Positions 13,343 to 21,987 of a stretch of 22,412 nt of DNA are shown piece by piece. Each line of letters starts with the position of its first letter. Positions within the stretch are counted from its first letter, which is position 1. Source of the stretch: a virus. Location of the stretch: the IMG/VR virus record IMGVR_UViG_3300006641_000201, positions 1-22,412 of that record, one strand, 5' to 3'. The notes below the pieces were generated by a model that was not told the origin of the DNA, ran no database searches, and saw nothing but the letters and a program-made list of their open reading frames with translations. The position numbers and the translations under genes are program-made.

Positions 13343-15625
13343 ATGCCGACTCCGCTGCCCATCAACCCAATCCCAACTCCGGTACAAAAGTTGCCGATTA
13401 CACCCCTGATTGGGGATTTGCTGGTATCAGAGACAGTGGACACCAAAGTTGCGGTCAACGCGACCTATCCCGACTACGGGACTCCACATCCAAACTCAGC
13501 CAAGTGGCCTGACCACAAGTTTTGCTGGGCAGAGCCCGGAGAGAAAGGGCTTCAACGCTGGGTCTATGTGGCAGACCGTGCTAACCAGCACCTCTACAAC
13601 TGGGAGGTAGATACATCCGCAGAGCGTCCTACGGTCAAACAGACCTTTTTGATTCCCCGCGATGAGTTCGAGGCAGGCAACGTCACCTACGCTCCGCCGA
13701 CCTTTTTGGACACAGACGACTACCAACTTGTCGCAACTGTTCAGTCTCGGTCAGACATTGCGAAGCTGGATAACCTGTATGTGGTTGTCCAAGTCGTTTG
13801 GGAGGATACATCTGCCATAATCTCTGGGCAGGAGTTCGACCCAGATACCGGGAATCTCTACCCTTACTCTAAAGAGAAAGTCCCGGCAGGCACTTCCGGC
13901 GACCCATTGAACTCCTCGGGAACTTATTCCGAAGTCCAGCCAGTCAATTCCCTTTGGTCGATCAAGACGACCAAGCAGGCCGCAGGGCTTGCCGGGGCCG
14001 CAAGCGGCGGGGTATCCACTCGCGCTCCTTACCCGATTGTGGTGAACTATTCTTGGCCGGGAGTCCTGAATGCTTCTAATCCATTCAGTGTGTTTTATCC
14101 TCCTTTGAGGGCTGGTGGCTATGGGCGAGCTATTGTTGTTCCAAATTACCTGCGAGACGCCTATGACGGCCCCTGCGTCGCCTTGGTATATGAACAGTGG
14201 ACTCAGACTCCCCCAACCATTTCCACGGTCGGTAACGCAATGTTCCCATCCCCGATCACTTGGGAGGGGGCGTTGCTTCAAGTTCGGATTCCTCCAACGC
14301 TCCACCAAGCATTTCCAATTTGGGAAACGTCTGGGACGAGCCACCCCGATTACAAGTACTACTACTATCAGCAGTACGAACCAGCGACAACTCCACCAGA
14401 CTGGCCTCAATACATCGACAGCAAGGTAGATATACGCCCCTACTTCGGCGGGTACCTGTCTAGGCGTATCCGCATCTACAATCCATACTACACGAACCTC
14501 AATACCCTAATCGTAGCTTCTGTGCTGAATGTGACAGACACGACTATTCAGTTGGCTTGGGTAACAGGAGCTTCTGGAACAGCGAGTGTTTATATCAAGC
14601 TGGCTTCGGCAGGTTCATGGAGCAGCCCAACCGCTACTGGACTCACGGGCAATGATTATACTTTCACCGGACTCACGGCGAATACGGCCTACCAAATGAA
14701 GGTCGTCATTGGAGCCCTGACTTCAAACACTGTCCCAACCACCACAGACTTTGGCGTTCCAGTAATCACCGTAGGACCCTTCATTGCGACTCTCTTGGAA
14801 GATGCAGCGATGACTCCGATTGATTACGACGCAACGGGTGGTGCCATTGTATTCTCAGCCACGGGACTGCTGGCTGGGTTGAGCATCAACTCAACCACAG
14901 GCGTCGTATCTGGCACTCCGACTCCTGATCTCAGTTCGAGCACTCAGGCGACCATATCTGCATCGAATGATGCAGGCTCGGTTAGCCAAGTTTTGACTCA
15001 GAACTACACAGCGAAGCCGACAGTTACAGCTTCTCAATCCTTCGCTCTCCTTGAGTCTGAGACTGGAGTCTCCTTCACCATCGTCGCTAATAACTCACCG
15101 ACGACATGGAGCCAGAGCACCGTGTCTAGCACGCCAAGCGCAGGAACGGGATTCTTTACCCAGCATCCAAGCCTGTCGTTCAGCACCTCCACGGGAGTTA
15201 TCTCTGGCAATGCGAACAGCGATACAACCAGTCGCGTTTGGGTTCTCAATATCACGGCATCCAATGCGGCGGGGGACCGAGGGGCAGTTCCTATCACGAT
15301 CAACTACACGGCGAAGCCGACGATTACCGCAGCGCAGAGCTTCTCCCGTTCACACAATGCTTCTCCGATAGCAGACATTCAAATCCTTGCCTCCAACTCT
15401 CCGACCTCTTGGACATACGATGGAACAGTAAGCCGTCCAGCAAGCCCAACGAATAATGACTTCTTTCTTGCGGAAACGAGCCTGAGTTTTGACACTGATA
15501 CTGGGATAATCTCAGGCTCTACGAATAACCACTCGCAAAACATCGGAACATGGGTTCTCCAATTCACCGCTTACAATGCAGCCGGAAACCGAGGGTCAGT
15601 CAACGTCACCATCATCCTTACCTGA
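13343..15625 (+). CDS. Large tail fibre/adhesin with FnIII- and Ig-like domains
   Basis: A 760-residue virion protein. Residues 1-390 form an unrecognised N-terminal region rich in Tyr/Pro/Trp, perhaps the virion-attachment part. Residues about 392-475 look like fibronectin type III (VLNVTDTTIQLAWVTG, then FTGLTANTAYQMKV). Residues about 478-556 form a putative Ig (He_PIG) domain with LLAGLSINSTTGVVSGTP. Two further Ig-like domains follow with exact 100-residue spacing (KPTVTASQSF at 558, KPTITAAQSF at 658), each with STGVISG/DTGIISG. Such tandem domains bind surfaces or sugars. ATG 13343, six bases after the kinase stop, is preferred over an in-frame GTG at 13286 inside the kinase gene. Exact virion location is not shown by sequence. 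Confidence 0.78.
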   Translation: MPTPLPINPIPTPVQKLPITPLIGDLLVSETVDTKVAVNATYPDYGTPHPNSAKWPDHKFCWAEPGEKGLQRWVYVADRANQHLYNWEVDTSAERPTVKQTFLIPRDEFEAGNVTYAPPTFLDTDDYQLVATVQSRSDIAKLDNLYVVVQVVWEDTSAIISGQEFDPDTGNLYPYSKEKVPAGTSGDPLNSSGTYSEVQPVNSLWSIKTTKQAAGLAGAASGGVSTRAPYPIVVNYSWPGVLNASNPFSVFYPPLRAGGYGRAIVVPNYLRDAYDGPCVALVYEQWTQTPPTISTVGNAMFPSPITWEGALLQVRIPPTLHQAFPIWETSGTSHPDYKYYYYQQYEPATTPPDWPQYIDSKVDIRPYFGGYLSRRIRIYNPYYTNLNTLIVASVLNVTDTTIQLAWVTGASGTASVYIKLASAGSWSSPTATGLTGNDYTFTGLTANTAYQMKVVIGALTSNTVPTTTDFGVPVITVGPFIATLLEDAAMTPIDYDATGGAIVFSATGLLAGLSINSTTGVVSGTPTPDLSSSTQATISASNDAGSVSQVLTQNYTAKPTVTASQSFALLESETGVSFTIVANNSPTTWSQSTVSSTPSAGTGFFTQHPSLSFSTSTGVISGNANSDTTSRVWVLNITASNAAGDRGAVPITINYTAKPTITAAQSFSRSHNASPIADIQILASNSPTSWTYDGTVSRPASPTNNDFFLAETSLSFDTDTGIISGSTNNHSQNIGTWVLQFTAYNAAGNRGSVNVTIILT
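15002..15601 (+). repeat. Tandem 300-base Ig-domain duplication
   Basis: The block beginning AACTACACAGCGAAGCCGAC at 15002 recurs at 15302 as AACTACACGGCGAAGCCGAC, exactly 300 bases on and in frame. The encoded domains share KPT(V/I)TA(S/A)QSF, NSPT(T/S)W and a Gly-(V/I)-Ile-Ser-Gly strand, but have diverged in between. Divergence shows this is an old duplication, not an assembly artefact. Confidence 0.8.
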
Positions 15626-15782
15626 GCCTAACATCGAAGCCCTTGATGGGTCTCTAGGCGAGGAAGCTCAGGAAGAAGCTCTCTGGCATTTGCTAGAGAC
15701 TCAGATCAATATGACCTTTGACGCTTTCTCGTTCATATCAGATGGGTCAGTGAGAGTCAGCCACGGCATTTATTTACAATGA
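15576..15782 (+). CDS. Small acidic protein of unknown function
   Basis: A 68-residue reading frame that starts within the last 50 bases of the large adhesin gene, in another frame, and fills the 150 bases to the next gene, whose start it overlaps by ATGA. The product is acidic and helical in the middle (ALDGSLGEEAQEEALWHLLE) with a hydrophobic, strand-like end (FDAFSFISDGSVRVSH). No family is recognised. The ATGA coupling and the otherwise empty space support it; the long overlap at the start is the weak point, and a shorter form from ATG 15711 is possible. Confidence 0.55.
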   Translation: MQPETEGQSTSPSSLPEPNIEALDGSLGEEAQEEALWHLLETQINMTFDAFSFISDGSVRVSHGIYLQ

Positions 15783-16504
15783 GCATGGAAGAACGCATCT
15801 TGGCAAAGGCCACCGAATTGATCGATCAGCGAGTCGCGGAGATCATGGACGCGACTTCGGCTCCACGGGTTGTGCGCCGAGAAGAATACCTTTCGATTGA
15901 CGCGGACGCGCAAGAGATAGGCGACCCGCTAGAGATTCCGTGGGCATACGCTGGACAGATTCAGCTATCGGACAATGAAGTGTTCGTAGTTCCCTTCGTA
16001 GTGGAAAGCTATCAAGGTTCCTACCTAAACGATGGGGTATTCATTGAGCCGCTGCTTAACGGCAGATCAGTGTTCTCTACAAACCGCCCCTCATTCAACA
16101 GGCAGAACAACGGCGGAGCCGTCTATTTGCAGAAATCATGGAATTTGTATGTCCATCCAATCGAACCCCCCTCCGAGAGTCTATTCCAGATTCGAGCGGA
16201 GTTTGAATCTTGCGAGATCATACAACAATCGCTCACGGCTCCGTATCCCCGCGAAGTCGGAGAAGTCGATTGGCCTGCTGACGCGGTTGAGCCAGAAGAT
16301 GTACATATTTCAACCTCATCCTGTAAATCTACGACACTTTTGGGAGTCTATACGAAAGATGGGCAAATCTATCCGGGGTTTATTTTCGGAACAGAAAAAG
16401 TTACTTCCTACACGGACCCGCTAGCAAACGGAGGGCCGCATTTCGTAGCAAGTTCAACGTATGCCCCCTTCACTCGAATCGTAAGCCTAATCAATCCCCC
16501 ATGA
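15779..16504 (+). CDS. Virion-associated protein, paralogue A (unknown function)
   Basis: A 241-residue protein with a short N-terminal helix (MEERILAKATELIDQRVAEI) followed by a mostly beta domain rich in aromatic and proline residues (EVFVVPFVVESYQG; AVYLQKSWNLYVHPIEPP). It resembles the next gene product in layout and in matched motifs (EVFVVPF with NVFVLPF; AVYLQKSW with LVYLQQSF), so the two look like diverged paralogues. Helix plus beta head is common in tail-tip or fibre components. Start and stop both overlap neighbours by ATGA. The function is otherwise not recognised. Confidence 0.75.
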   Translation: MSMEERILAKATELIDQRVAEIMDATSAPRVVRREEYLSIDADAQEIGDPLEIPWAYAGQIQLSDNEVFVVPFVVESYQGSYLNDGVFIEPLLNGRSVFSTNRPSFNRQNNGGAVYLQKSWNLYVHPIEPPSESLFQIRAEFESCEIIQQSLTAPYPREVGEVDWPADAVEPEDVHISTSSCKSTTLLGVYTKDGQIYPGFIFGTEKVTSYTDPLANGGPHFVASSTYAPFTRIVSLINPP

Positions 16505-17286
16505 CTTCTGACGGTGCTGACAGAATTATCGCCCAAGTTGAGGAGCAAGTCGCGGAGGCGATTAAGAAGCTGGATTTCCGATCTGGCGACAGAGAGACTA
16601 CTAGGGTAATCTCTGGGTTCCCATTCACAATCATAAAGGAGGCGGATGGGCGAACCGCTTTTAACTCCGATACCGAGAGCGTTGCTCCTTGGTTCCCTGA
16701 GTATCACGGAATGTACTCAGAGGCGGGGAATGGGGGTTCCAACGTATTTGTATTGCCCTTCGACCCGACGACTCTTGTCAATGGGGTTCCGTGCTACGAT
16801 ACCCCTCGGCCCTACTTATTTATCCCGAAAGACCAATACCGATTGGTCTATCTGCAACAGAGCTTTGAGGTAGAGGCATGGGAGGACGAGATTTATGGGC
16901 CAGTAATCGAATCAATTACGGCAGGGCCAGCTACTATATTTACCGTGGAGGACGATGACATCCCATATTCAAGCTACCCCGGACCTAACGAAGATTTCCT
17001 GTATCCCGGAGAGTACACTTACTTCTTCCTTCTGGCCAGATTCTATGGGGTTGAGGATGCCCCGGCTTTGAACATGAATCTTTTTTCGTCGTCCGGCTCC
17101 GGCAATGCGGAAATAGTAGCTGAGGACGCGGTAAGAAACTATGGGGCGCGCAAGATGATAACAGCTTCCCCCGGCCCTTTTAACGCCAATTTCCCTTTCT
17201 TCGTTACGTTTGGGGGTAACGGGGCGTCTGCGGGGGATGTAGCAGCGGAAGGGGGCTATCTGGACACCTCCTATCCTGCCCCTTGA
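16501..17286 (+). CDS. Virion-associated protein, paralogue B (unknown function)
   Basis: A 261-residue protein, likely a diverged copy of the upstream gene product. An N-terminal amphipathic helix (ADRIIAQVEEQVAEAIKKL, 6-24) precedes a beta-rich domain with NVFVLPF, RPYLFIPKDQYRLVYLQQSF and EYTYFFLLARFYG. The C-terminus is Gly/Ala-rich (FGGNGASAGDVAAEGG). The helix could trimerise a fibre or anchor it to the tail. It starts by ATGA overlap; the stop overlaps a TTG that could extend the next gene. No enzymatic motif is visible. Confidence 0.75.
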   Translation: MTSDGADRIIAQVEEQVAEAIKKLDFRSGDRETTRVISGFPFTIIKEADGRTAFNSDTESVAPWFPEYHGMYSEAGNGGSNVFVLPFDPTTLVNGVPCYDTPRPYLFIPKDQYRLVYLQQSFEVEAWEDEIYGPVIESITAGPATIFTVEDDDIPYSSYPGPNEDFLYPGEYTYFFLLARFYGVEDAPALNMNLFSSSGSGNAEIVAEDAVRNYGARKMITASPGPFNANFPFFVTFGGNGASAGDVAAEGGYLDTSYPAP

Positions 17287-17315
17287 GCTTAGGCAGATGG
17301 GCGTTATTCTTGGCC

Positions 17316-18263
17316 ATGACTTCAAATCTGACAGTCTCCGATGTCCGGGCTAATTTGTTCTCCTATGTTACCCCGGAGAATGAAGAATCTCCCAAGTTTC
17401 TCAACTACCTAAATCAGGTGCGTGAGCGGGTTATCAATTCGGGAAAGTGGAAAGGCACGACCTTCAAGGTCAACTTCGACATGGGAGATCGGGAGTACAT
17501 CTCCCTGCCACGCGATGCGGAATCCCTACTTGGATTGCATGTGAACTATGGCGTTCAAGGAATCCAGTCCCGTTGGTATGAGTATCTGGTTTCCGGTCCC
17601 GGCTCTATCCCATCTCCCATGCCGGACATCGGAAGTGCCATCGATCTTGGCGATAACTTTGCCACTACCATCGACCCGACACAGGCAGGCATTCTGCGTT
17701 GGAAAACCACAGCAACGGAGGCAGAAGGACTCACCGTCAAAGTGTTTGGCCATACCGATCAGTATGGCAACGACGTGTACACCAACGGCTCTCTAGGAGA
17801 GGAAATCACTTTGGACAGTGTTCCGGTCGATACGACCAACGCTTTCTACCAGATTACCTCCGTCGTCAAACCTGTTACGGTTGGGCCTGTCCAGCTCTAC
17901 GTTGTGAATGGGGCCACCGAAACCCTTCTGGCTGAGTATGCCCCTACGGAAACTCGCCCACAATACCGCCGCTACCGTTTGGCTAACACGAACTATGTCG
18001 TGACGGGCCTGTGCAAGTTGAAATATCTGCCGCTCATCCAAGAGGACGAGCCAGTAATTCCTCCGAGTATTGGGGCCTTGAAGATGGGAATTTTAGCTCT
18101 AGTTTATGAGGACGCCAATGACCCGGCTTCTGCCGACGCCTATTGGGGGCGGTGCTACTCCCTCCTCAATCAGCAGTTGAAGGAGACCCGAGGAATGGCC
18201 CGTCAAGTGTTCAACGGCTCATTTGCTGCGGCTGGCCTCCGTGCGATTCCAACGACCCGCTAA
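17316..18263 (+). CDS. Probable head-tail connector / tail tubular protein A-like
   Basis: A 315-residue protein whose N-terminal segment (VSDVRANLFSYVTPENEE; FLNYLNQVRERVINSGKW; YISLPRDAESLLGLHV) matches the pattern of tubular or adaptor proteins in short-tailed phages: a helix carrying N-x-V-x-E-R, then WK and a LPRD strand. A beta insert lies in the middle, and the C-terminus is helical (IGALKMGILALVYEDAN; YWGRCYSLLNQQLKETRG), as in connector proteins that dock under the portal. I chose ATG 17316; an in-frame TTG at 17283 overlaps the previous stop and would add 11 residues. Assignment rests on pattern and position, not a diagnostic motif. Confidence 0.6.
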   Translation: MTSNLTVSDVRANLFSYVTPENEESPKFLNYLNQVRERVINSGKWKGTTFKVNFDMGDREYISLPRDAESLLGLHVNYGVQGIQSRWYEYLVSGPGSIPSPMPDIGSAIDLGDNFATTIDPTQAGILRWKTTATEAEGLTVKVFGHTDQYGNDVYTNGSLGEEITLDSVPVDTTNAFYQITSVVKPVTVGPVQLYVVNGATETLLAEYAPTETRPQYRRYRLANTNYVVTGLCKLKYLPLIQEDEPVIPPSIGALKMGILALVYEDANDPASADAYWGRCYSLLNQQLKETRGMARQVFNGSFAAAGLRAIPTTR

Positions 18264-18272
18264 CCTAATCCT

Positions 18273-18956
18273 ATGGCAACTCCCTCTCCTCGCAATCGTC
18301 CAGTCGCAGTTTATGACCCCGGCAAACGGGAAACTTGGGGCGAATCTGACTTCGAGCGTCGTCAACGTCTCCCTATTGGAGCCGACTCTAACGCCAATCC
18401 GACTGGGGCTCAGGCAGGTCGTAGCACGATGGACCCCGCAAGGCTTGCTGGGATGATCTCCCGAGGCACCGCACGTCCGGGGCAAGTCGCAGCCGCGCAG
18501 TTTGCTAGTGGGATGGCCGGAGCAGCCGCATCTCTGGAGGGGGCCAAGATACGCAATGAGTACAACAAACTCCAGCTAGAAGCTGAAAAACAGGGCCTTG
18601 GCGCACTTTTAAGAGCCTACCAGAAGTTTATGGAGGATGGAGGTACCCTTCCCGCGACAGGGGTAGCAAATAACGCGGGGCAAAAAACTACGCCACAGGC
18701 AACTGGTCCGGGCGTCCCAATGCAGCCAAGCATTACGACTCCCTCGACTCCCCCTAGCATGAGTGGTACGCCACAGAACATTTCGACGATTCTCAATCCC
18801 TATGGGCTTGGTTCTACGGGCATTGATTTAGGAGCGACACCAACAGCTCAAACCCCAACTTGGGGAACCCCAACAACTCCGAAGAAAAATACAGCTCAAA
18901 ATTTCGTCAACCAATTCAATCCATACGGAATTAGTTCGACTGGGCTGACTTTCTAA
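18273..18956 (+). CDS. Internal-virion-like protein with C-terminal NPYG repeats
   Basis: A 227-residue protein: basic, disordered N-terminus; an Ala-rich helix at about 70-120 (GQVAAAQFASGMAGAAASLE, KLQLEAEKQGLGALLRAYQK), like the small ejection proteins of short-tailed phages; then a Pro/Thr/Gln-rich linker. Two copies of NPYG(L/I)xSTG(I/L) occur, at 175-185 (NPYGLGSTGID) and at the C-terminus 216-227 (NPYGISSTGLTF). Position between the connector protein and large helical proteins supports an internal or ejection role; no enzyme motif is seen. The ATG lacks an SD. Confidence 0.6.
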   Translation: MATPSPRNRPVAVYDPGKRETWGESDFERRQRLPIGADSNANPTGAQAGRSTMDPARLAGMISRGTARPGQVAAAQFASGMAGAAASLEGAKIRNEYNKLQLEAEKQGLGALLRAYQKFMEDGGTLPATGVANNAGQKTTPQATGPGVPMQPSITTPSTPPSMSGTPQNISTILNPYGLGSTGIDLGATPTAQTPTWGTPTTPKKNTAQNFVNQFNPYGISSTGLTF

Positions 18957-18978
18957 CACTCACCAACTTCTCCCTCTC

Positions 18979-21042
18979 ATGGCCACTTTCCAAGACTTGA
19001 TGAACTTTGCTATCGCCACGGGTGGTAACAATCAAATCACGGACCCCAATTCTCCGACTGCCCGTAATGCGATGGCCGCCGCTATCAATGCCGAGGCACG
19101 TCGTCAGTTGGCACAGCAGGCTGGGAAGTCTGCTGTGAGGGAGGCCCGTGAGCGTCAATGGCTAACAGGAGAACGGACAGCAGAAAGTGGTTTCCTTAGC
19201 CCAGCAGAAGAAGAATGGGTCAAGAAAAATCCACAACTGCTTGGCTCTCAACGTCCAACTACTCGGGAACTTCCGGGAGGCGTTACCAGCTCTACCCTGC
19301 CCGATGGCTACACAGTTCTGACTGACGCCCAAGGAAAGATTATTGGCACGAACAGGCCGCTTTCGTCTGTCGTTCCCTATGCTGGAGAAACCGTAGAGCA
19401 GGCCCGAGCGGCGATCAACCGTGGCGAATCTACTGTTGCTGATCGTGAACGCCTTGGGGAAGCTCTGCGTCAGTCCATTTTCCAGCAGGCTCCTGTTCGT
19501 CAACCTATTCCACCAGAAGCAATCGCCTCCGCTCTTGCAAGTCTAGGTCCAGTTGCCGGAAAGCCGCAACAGGCTCCCTATACGCAAGCCGAATTTTTGG
19601 ATTCGCTTAATCGGTCGATGCAGCCGATTTCTTCGAAAGATGAGTCGAATTTCCTTAATCGGCTTCAAAAAGCCATGGGTCCATCTTTTACGAGTCAGCC
19701 TGCTCCTGCTCCAACTACTGAATCCGTTACGGCTCCAACTACTGAATCCGTAACGGATTCCGCTGCTCCTCCAATTCCTGCATCAACTTCCCCAGAAGAT
19801 CAACGTAGGTTAAAATTCTTGGAGACTAAGTATGGGGTATTTGGGACAGCTTCCGATGAGATGAAGGCTCTCGATGCCGAGCGAGCAGCAATGACGGCAG
19901 AGCGTGGCAGACTTTTGGGCGATCTCGAACGCAAGACTGTTAGTGAGCCACTTCCGATAGATGGAGGTATCGCACGCTATCCCGGCAAAGGGGTCGTAAT
20001 AAGTGCTGGGGAGACAAGAGTCCCCGTCACACGACTTCTGACCGCCCAAGAATCGGCAGATAAATTGGCACGTCTAACGGAGCTTGAAGCAGCTATTAAG
20101 GAAAACTACGCAAAATCTCAAGCTCTAGGCTCTGAACGCCAAAGCCAAATTCCCGAAGAAGTAATGCAAGAATGGCTTGGGCTCCGTAACCGTGCTGCCG
20201 CAGCCACTCCAGTGGAAGCGGCTCCAGCTTCGGACCCTCTAAGTCAGTTTGAAGCGTTCCTACGCGAGTCAGACAAGCGCAATCCCCGTGTAGTAGCATT
20301 AGCGAAGGAGATAGCTGCATCAAGACAACCTACTATTTCTGCTACGGATACTACCCCTCTCGCAAAAGGGGACGCTCAAATCTTAGCAGACTTCGCTGCT
20401 TTCCTAGAGGCGGATAAAGCCAGAAATCCACTTGGAGGAATACCAACTCAAGCACAATCGACTACGCCAAACAGAGAGCTGAATACATCTCTTGATAATG
20501 CTATATGGCAGGCGCAACGGGGAGCTGCTGATGGGCGTCAAGTAGTTGATGCAATACTTGCCAGATTCAACGATTTCATGGGAAGGAATCAAAAGCAAGC
20601 ATCTGCCCCTACGACTCAAAAGAGTGATGCAGAGATTTTGGATGAGGCGGAGGCATATTTCCGCAAGGGAAGGGAGCCTAGCACACCGACACCAACTAGA
20701 GAAACCGCAGTCACTCCTAGAGTCCAAGAGACTGCGGCACCCTCTCCCCAAATGGAATTGCTTTCTAAGCAGCGTGAGTTTGACCGATTGGCTCAATCGG
20801 AGGACCCAAGAAATTTGACTAGACTCGCCCAGTTGGGCGATGAAATCAAAACCCTTCAAAGCCAAATTATCAATACGGAACGTATTACCGAAGGACAAAA
20901 AAAATTGGTGGAAAAGGAACGAGAGTTTAATCGGTTGGCTGAGTCAAATAATCCCCAAGACTTATCTAAGTTAGCTAGGATAGGCAAAGAGATTTCGGAT
21001 TTAAGAAGTCAAATTAAATCACCCAAAACCGCTTCTCGCTGA
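18979..21042 (+). CDS. Large helical, repeat-containing internal-virion-like protein
   Basis: A 687-residue, mainly helical and disordered protein, rich in Ala, Gln, Glu and Arg, with no enzyme motif I can recognise. Features: Ala-rich N-terminal helices (30-60); an exact octapeptide duplication APTTESVT (244-259); three related acidic helices (DPLSQFEAFLRE, DAQILADFAAFLEAD, DAEILDEAEAYFRKG); and two C-terminal coiled-coil repeats of 33 residues starting at 598 (QREFDRLAQSEDP) and 647 (EREFNRLAESNNP). Long, helical, repeat-bearing proteins after the connector are typical of ejection or internal proteins, which form a trans-envelope channel. Codon use (many TTA, CTA, AGA) differs from the portal and capsid genes. 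Confidence 0.6.
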   Translation: MATFQDLMNFAIATGGNNQITDPNSPTARNAMAAAINAEARRQLAQQAGKSAVREARERQWLTGERTAESGFLSPAEEEWVKKNPQLLGSQRPTTRELPGGVTSSTLPDGYTVLTDAQGKIIGTNRPLSSVVPYAGETVEQARAAINRGESTVADRERLGEALRQSIFQQAPVRQPIPPEAIASALASLGPVAGKPQQAPYTQAEFLDSLNRSMQPISSKDESNFLNRLQKAMGPSFTSQPAPAPTTESVTAPTTESVTDSAAPPIPASTSPEDQRRLKFLETKYGVFGTASDEMKALDAERAAMTAERGRLLGDLERKTVSEPLPIDGGIARYPGKGVVISAGETRVPVTRLLTAQESADKLARLTELEAAIKENYAKSQALGSERQSQIPEEVMQEWLGLRNRAAAATPVEAAPASDPLSQFEAFLRESDKRNPRVVALAKEIAASRQPTISATDTTPLAKGDAQILADFAAFLEADKARNPLGGIPTQAQSTTPNRELNTSLDNAIWQAQRGAADGRQVVDAILARFNDFMGRNQKQASAPTTQKSDAEILDEAEAYFRKGREPSTPTPTRETAVTPRVQETAAPSPQMELLSKQREFDRLAQSEDPRNLTRLAQLGDEIKTLQSQIINTERITEGQKKLVEKEREFNRLAESNNPQDLSKLARIGKEISDLRSQIKSPKTASR
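19708..19755 (+). repeat. 24-base tandem repeat, two copies
   Basis: Two adjacent 24-base units (19708-19731, 19732-19755), each beginning GCTCCAACTACTGAATCC, encode APTTESVT twice in a proline/threonine linker. They differ by a single base near the end (CCGTTACG versus CCGTAACG), which points to recent duplication, probably by slippage, in a flexible region. Confidence 0.85.
20770..21015 (+). repeat. Two diverged 33-residue coiled-coil repeats, 49-residue period
   Basis: The segments at 20770-20868 and 20917-21015 encode (Q/E)REF(D/N)RLA(Q/E)S(E/N)(D/N)P followed by (N/D)L(T/S)(R/K)LA(Q/R)(L/I)G(D/K)EI and a closing SQI. They are clearly homologous in protein but differ at many bases, so the duplication is old. 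They form the C-terminal end of the large helical protein. Confidence 0.8.
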
Positions 21043-21063
21043 TAATCCAACGCCCTCACTTCC

Positions 21064-21987
21064 ATGGCAATTTCTGATCTAACCAGCGGACAGCTCGAAT
21101 CTCTGACGCAGGCACTTTACGCGCCTCCGCCGCCGTCTTTGACTCCCCCACAGGACGAGTATCCGTTGGCCATGCTCAGTTCTTCGCAGAAGTTCATTGA
21201 CCAGCTTGGAAAGATGCAGAAGGCACGCGAGGAGTCTAGGCTCCAGACACAAGCGGCATCGGCTCTGAATCAGATCAATCCGCTCGACCCTGAGTACGAC
21301 AACAAGGTCAGGCAAGTTGCAATGCAGTTTGGCCCAGAAGCATTCGCCTCGTCTCCCGTTCAGCACATCCTTTCGCTAACAGATCGTCAGCGTAGGCAGA
21401 TAGATGACTTGCAGGAGAAGCAGCAGAAGGCGGCTAGAGAAGCAACTCTGGACGCCTCCTTCAAGTTCTTGAGGTCTGCCGACGAAAACCAGTTGGACCA
21501 GTTCGTCAAGCAATATCCAGATATGGCCAGAGAGCTTGCTCCGACTTTGGATAAACGGTTTGAGGAACTGACCAAATCCCGCACGCAGTTATCGCAGCTC
21601 CCAGAGCACCTTCAAGCAGGGCTGATCGATGCCAATAATGTCCCCAATCCGACCAAAGTAGCGACCAGACTCAAGGAGTTCAATGAGTCGTTCCAAGGGC
21701 CTCTTGGCAAAGTCGCTGACCTTGCTCGGAAGCGTCGATTGGTTGACCTAGCTAAGAAGTGGCAAGCCATCCCAGCATCGGATGAATCTGAGGCGGCAAA
21801 CGATAGCCGCGCAAGTTTGGTAGATGACATAACCGCTGAACTCGGTGAATCTGAACTTGTCTCAGAATCGACTATCCGAGGTATCCTGCGAGACGCCCCG
21901 CGTTTGGCAGGACCGAAAGACGATCTCAACAGTATGGCGGAGTTCAATAAGAGAGCCTCCCAGCAAGCGGCTGCTGCTCAAGAATAG
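21064..21987 (+). CDS. Helical internal-virion-like protein
   Basis: A 307-residue, mostly helical protein with a proline-rich N-terminal linker (YAPPPPSLTPPQDEY, 19-33), long charged helices (SSQKFIDQLGKMQKAREESR; DRQRRQIDDLQEKQQKAARE) and an Ala/Gln-rich C-terminus. No enzymatic motif or membrane segment is seen. Its composition matches its neighbours and suggests an internal or ejection protein of the virion. The ATG follows a pyrimidine-rich leader (CGCCCTCACTTCC) with no SD. I do not recognise a family. Confidence 0.6.
   Translation: MAISDLTSGQLESLTQALYAPPPPSLTPPQDEYPLAMLSSSQKFIDQLGKMQKAREESRLQTQAASALNQINPLDPEYDNKVRQVAMQFGPEAFASSPVQHILSLTDRQRRQIDDLQEKQQKAAREATLDASFKFLRSADENQLDQFVKQYPDMARELAPTLDKRFEELTKSRTQLSQLPEHLQAGLIDANNVPNPTKVATRLKEFNESFQGPLGKVADLARKRRLVDLAKKWQAIPASDESEAANDSRASLVDDITAELGESELVSESTIRGILRDAPRLAGPKDDLNSMAEFNKRASQQAAAAQE

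Noticed and set aside
20897-20904. Run of eight A residues in the large helical protein gene, a possible slippage site
   Set aside because: The -1 frame closes within about ten codons and the zero frame continues into a conserved repeat, so programmed frameshifting has no evident product.
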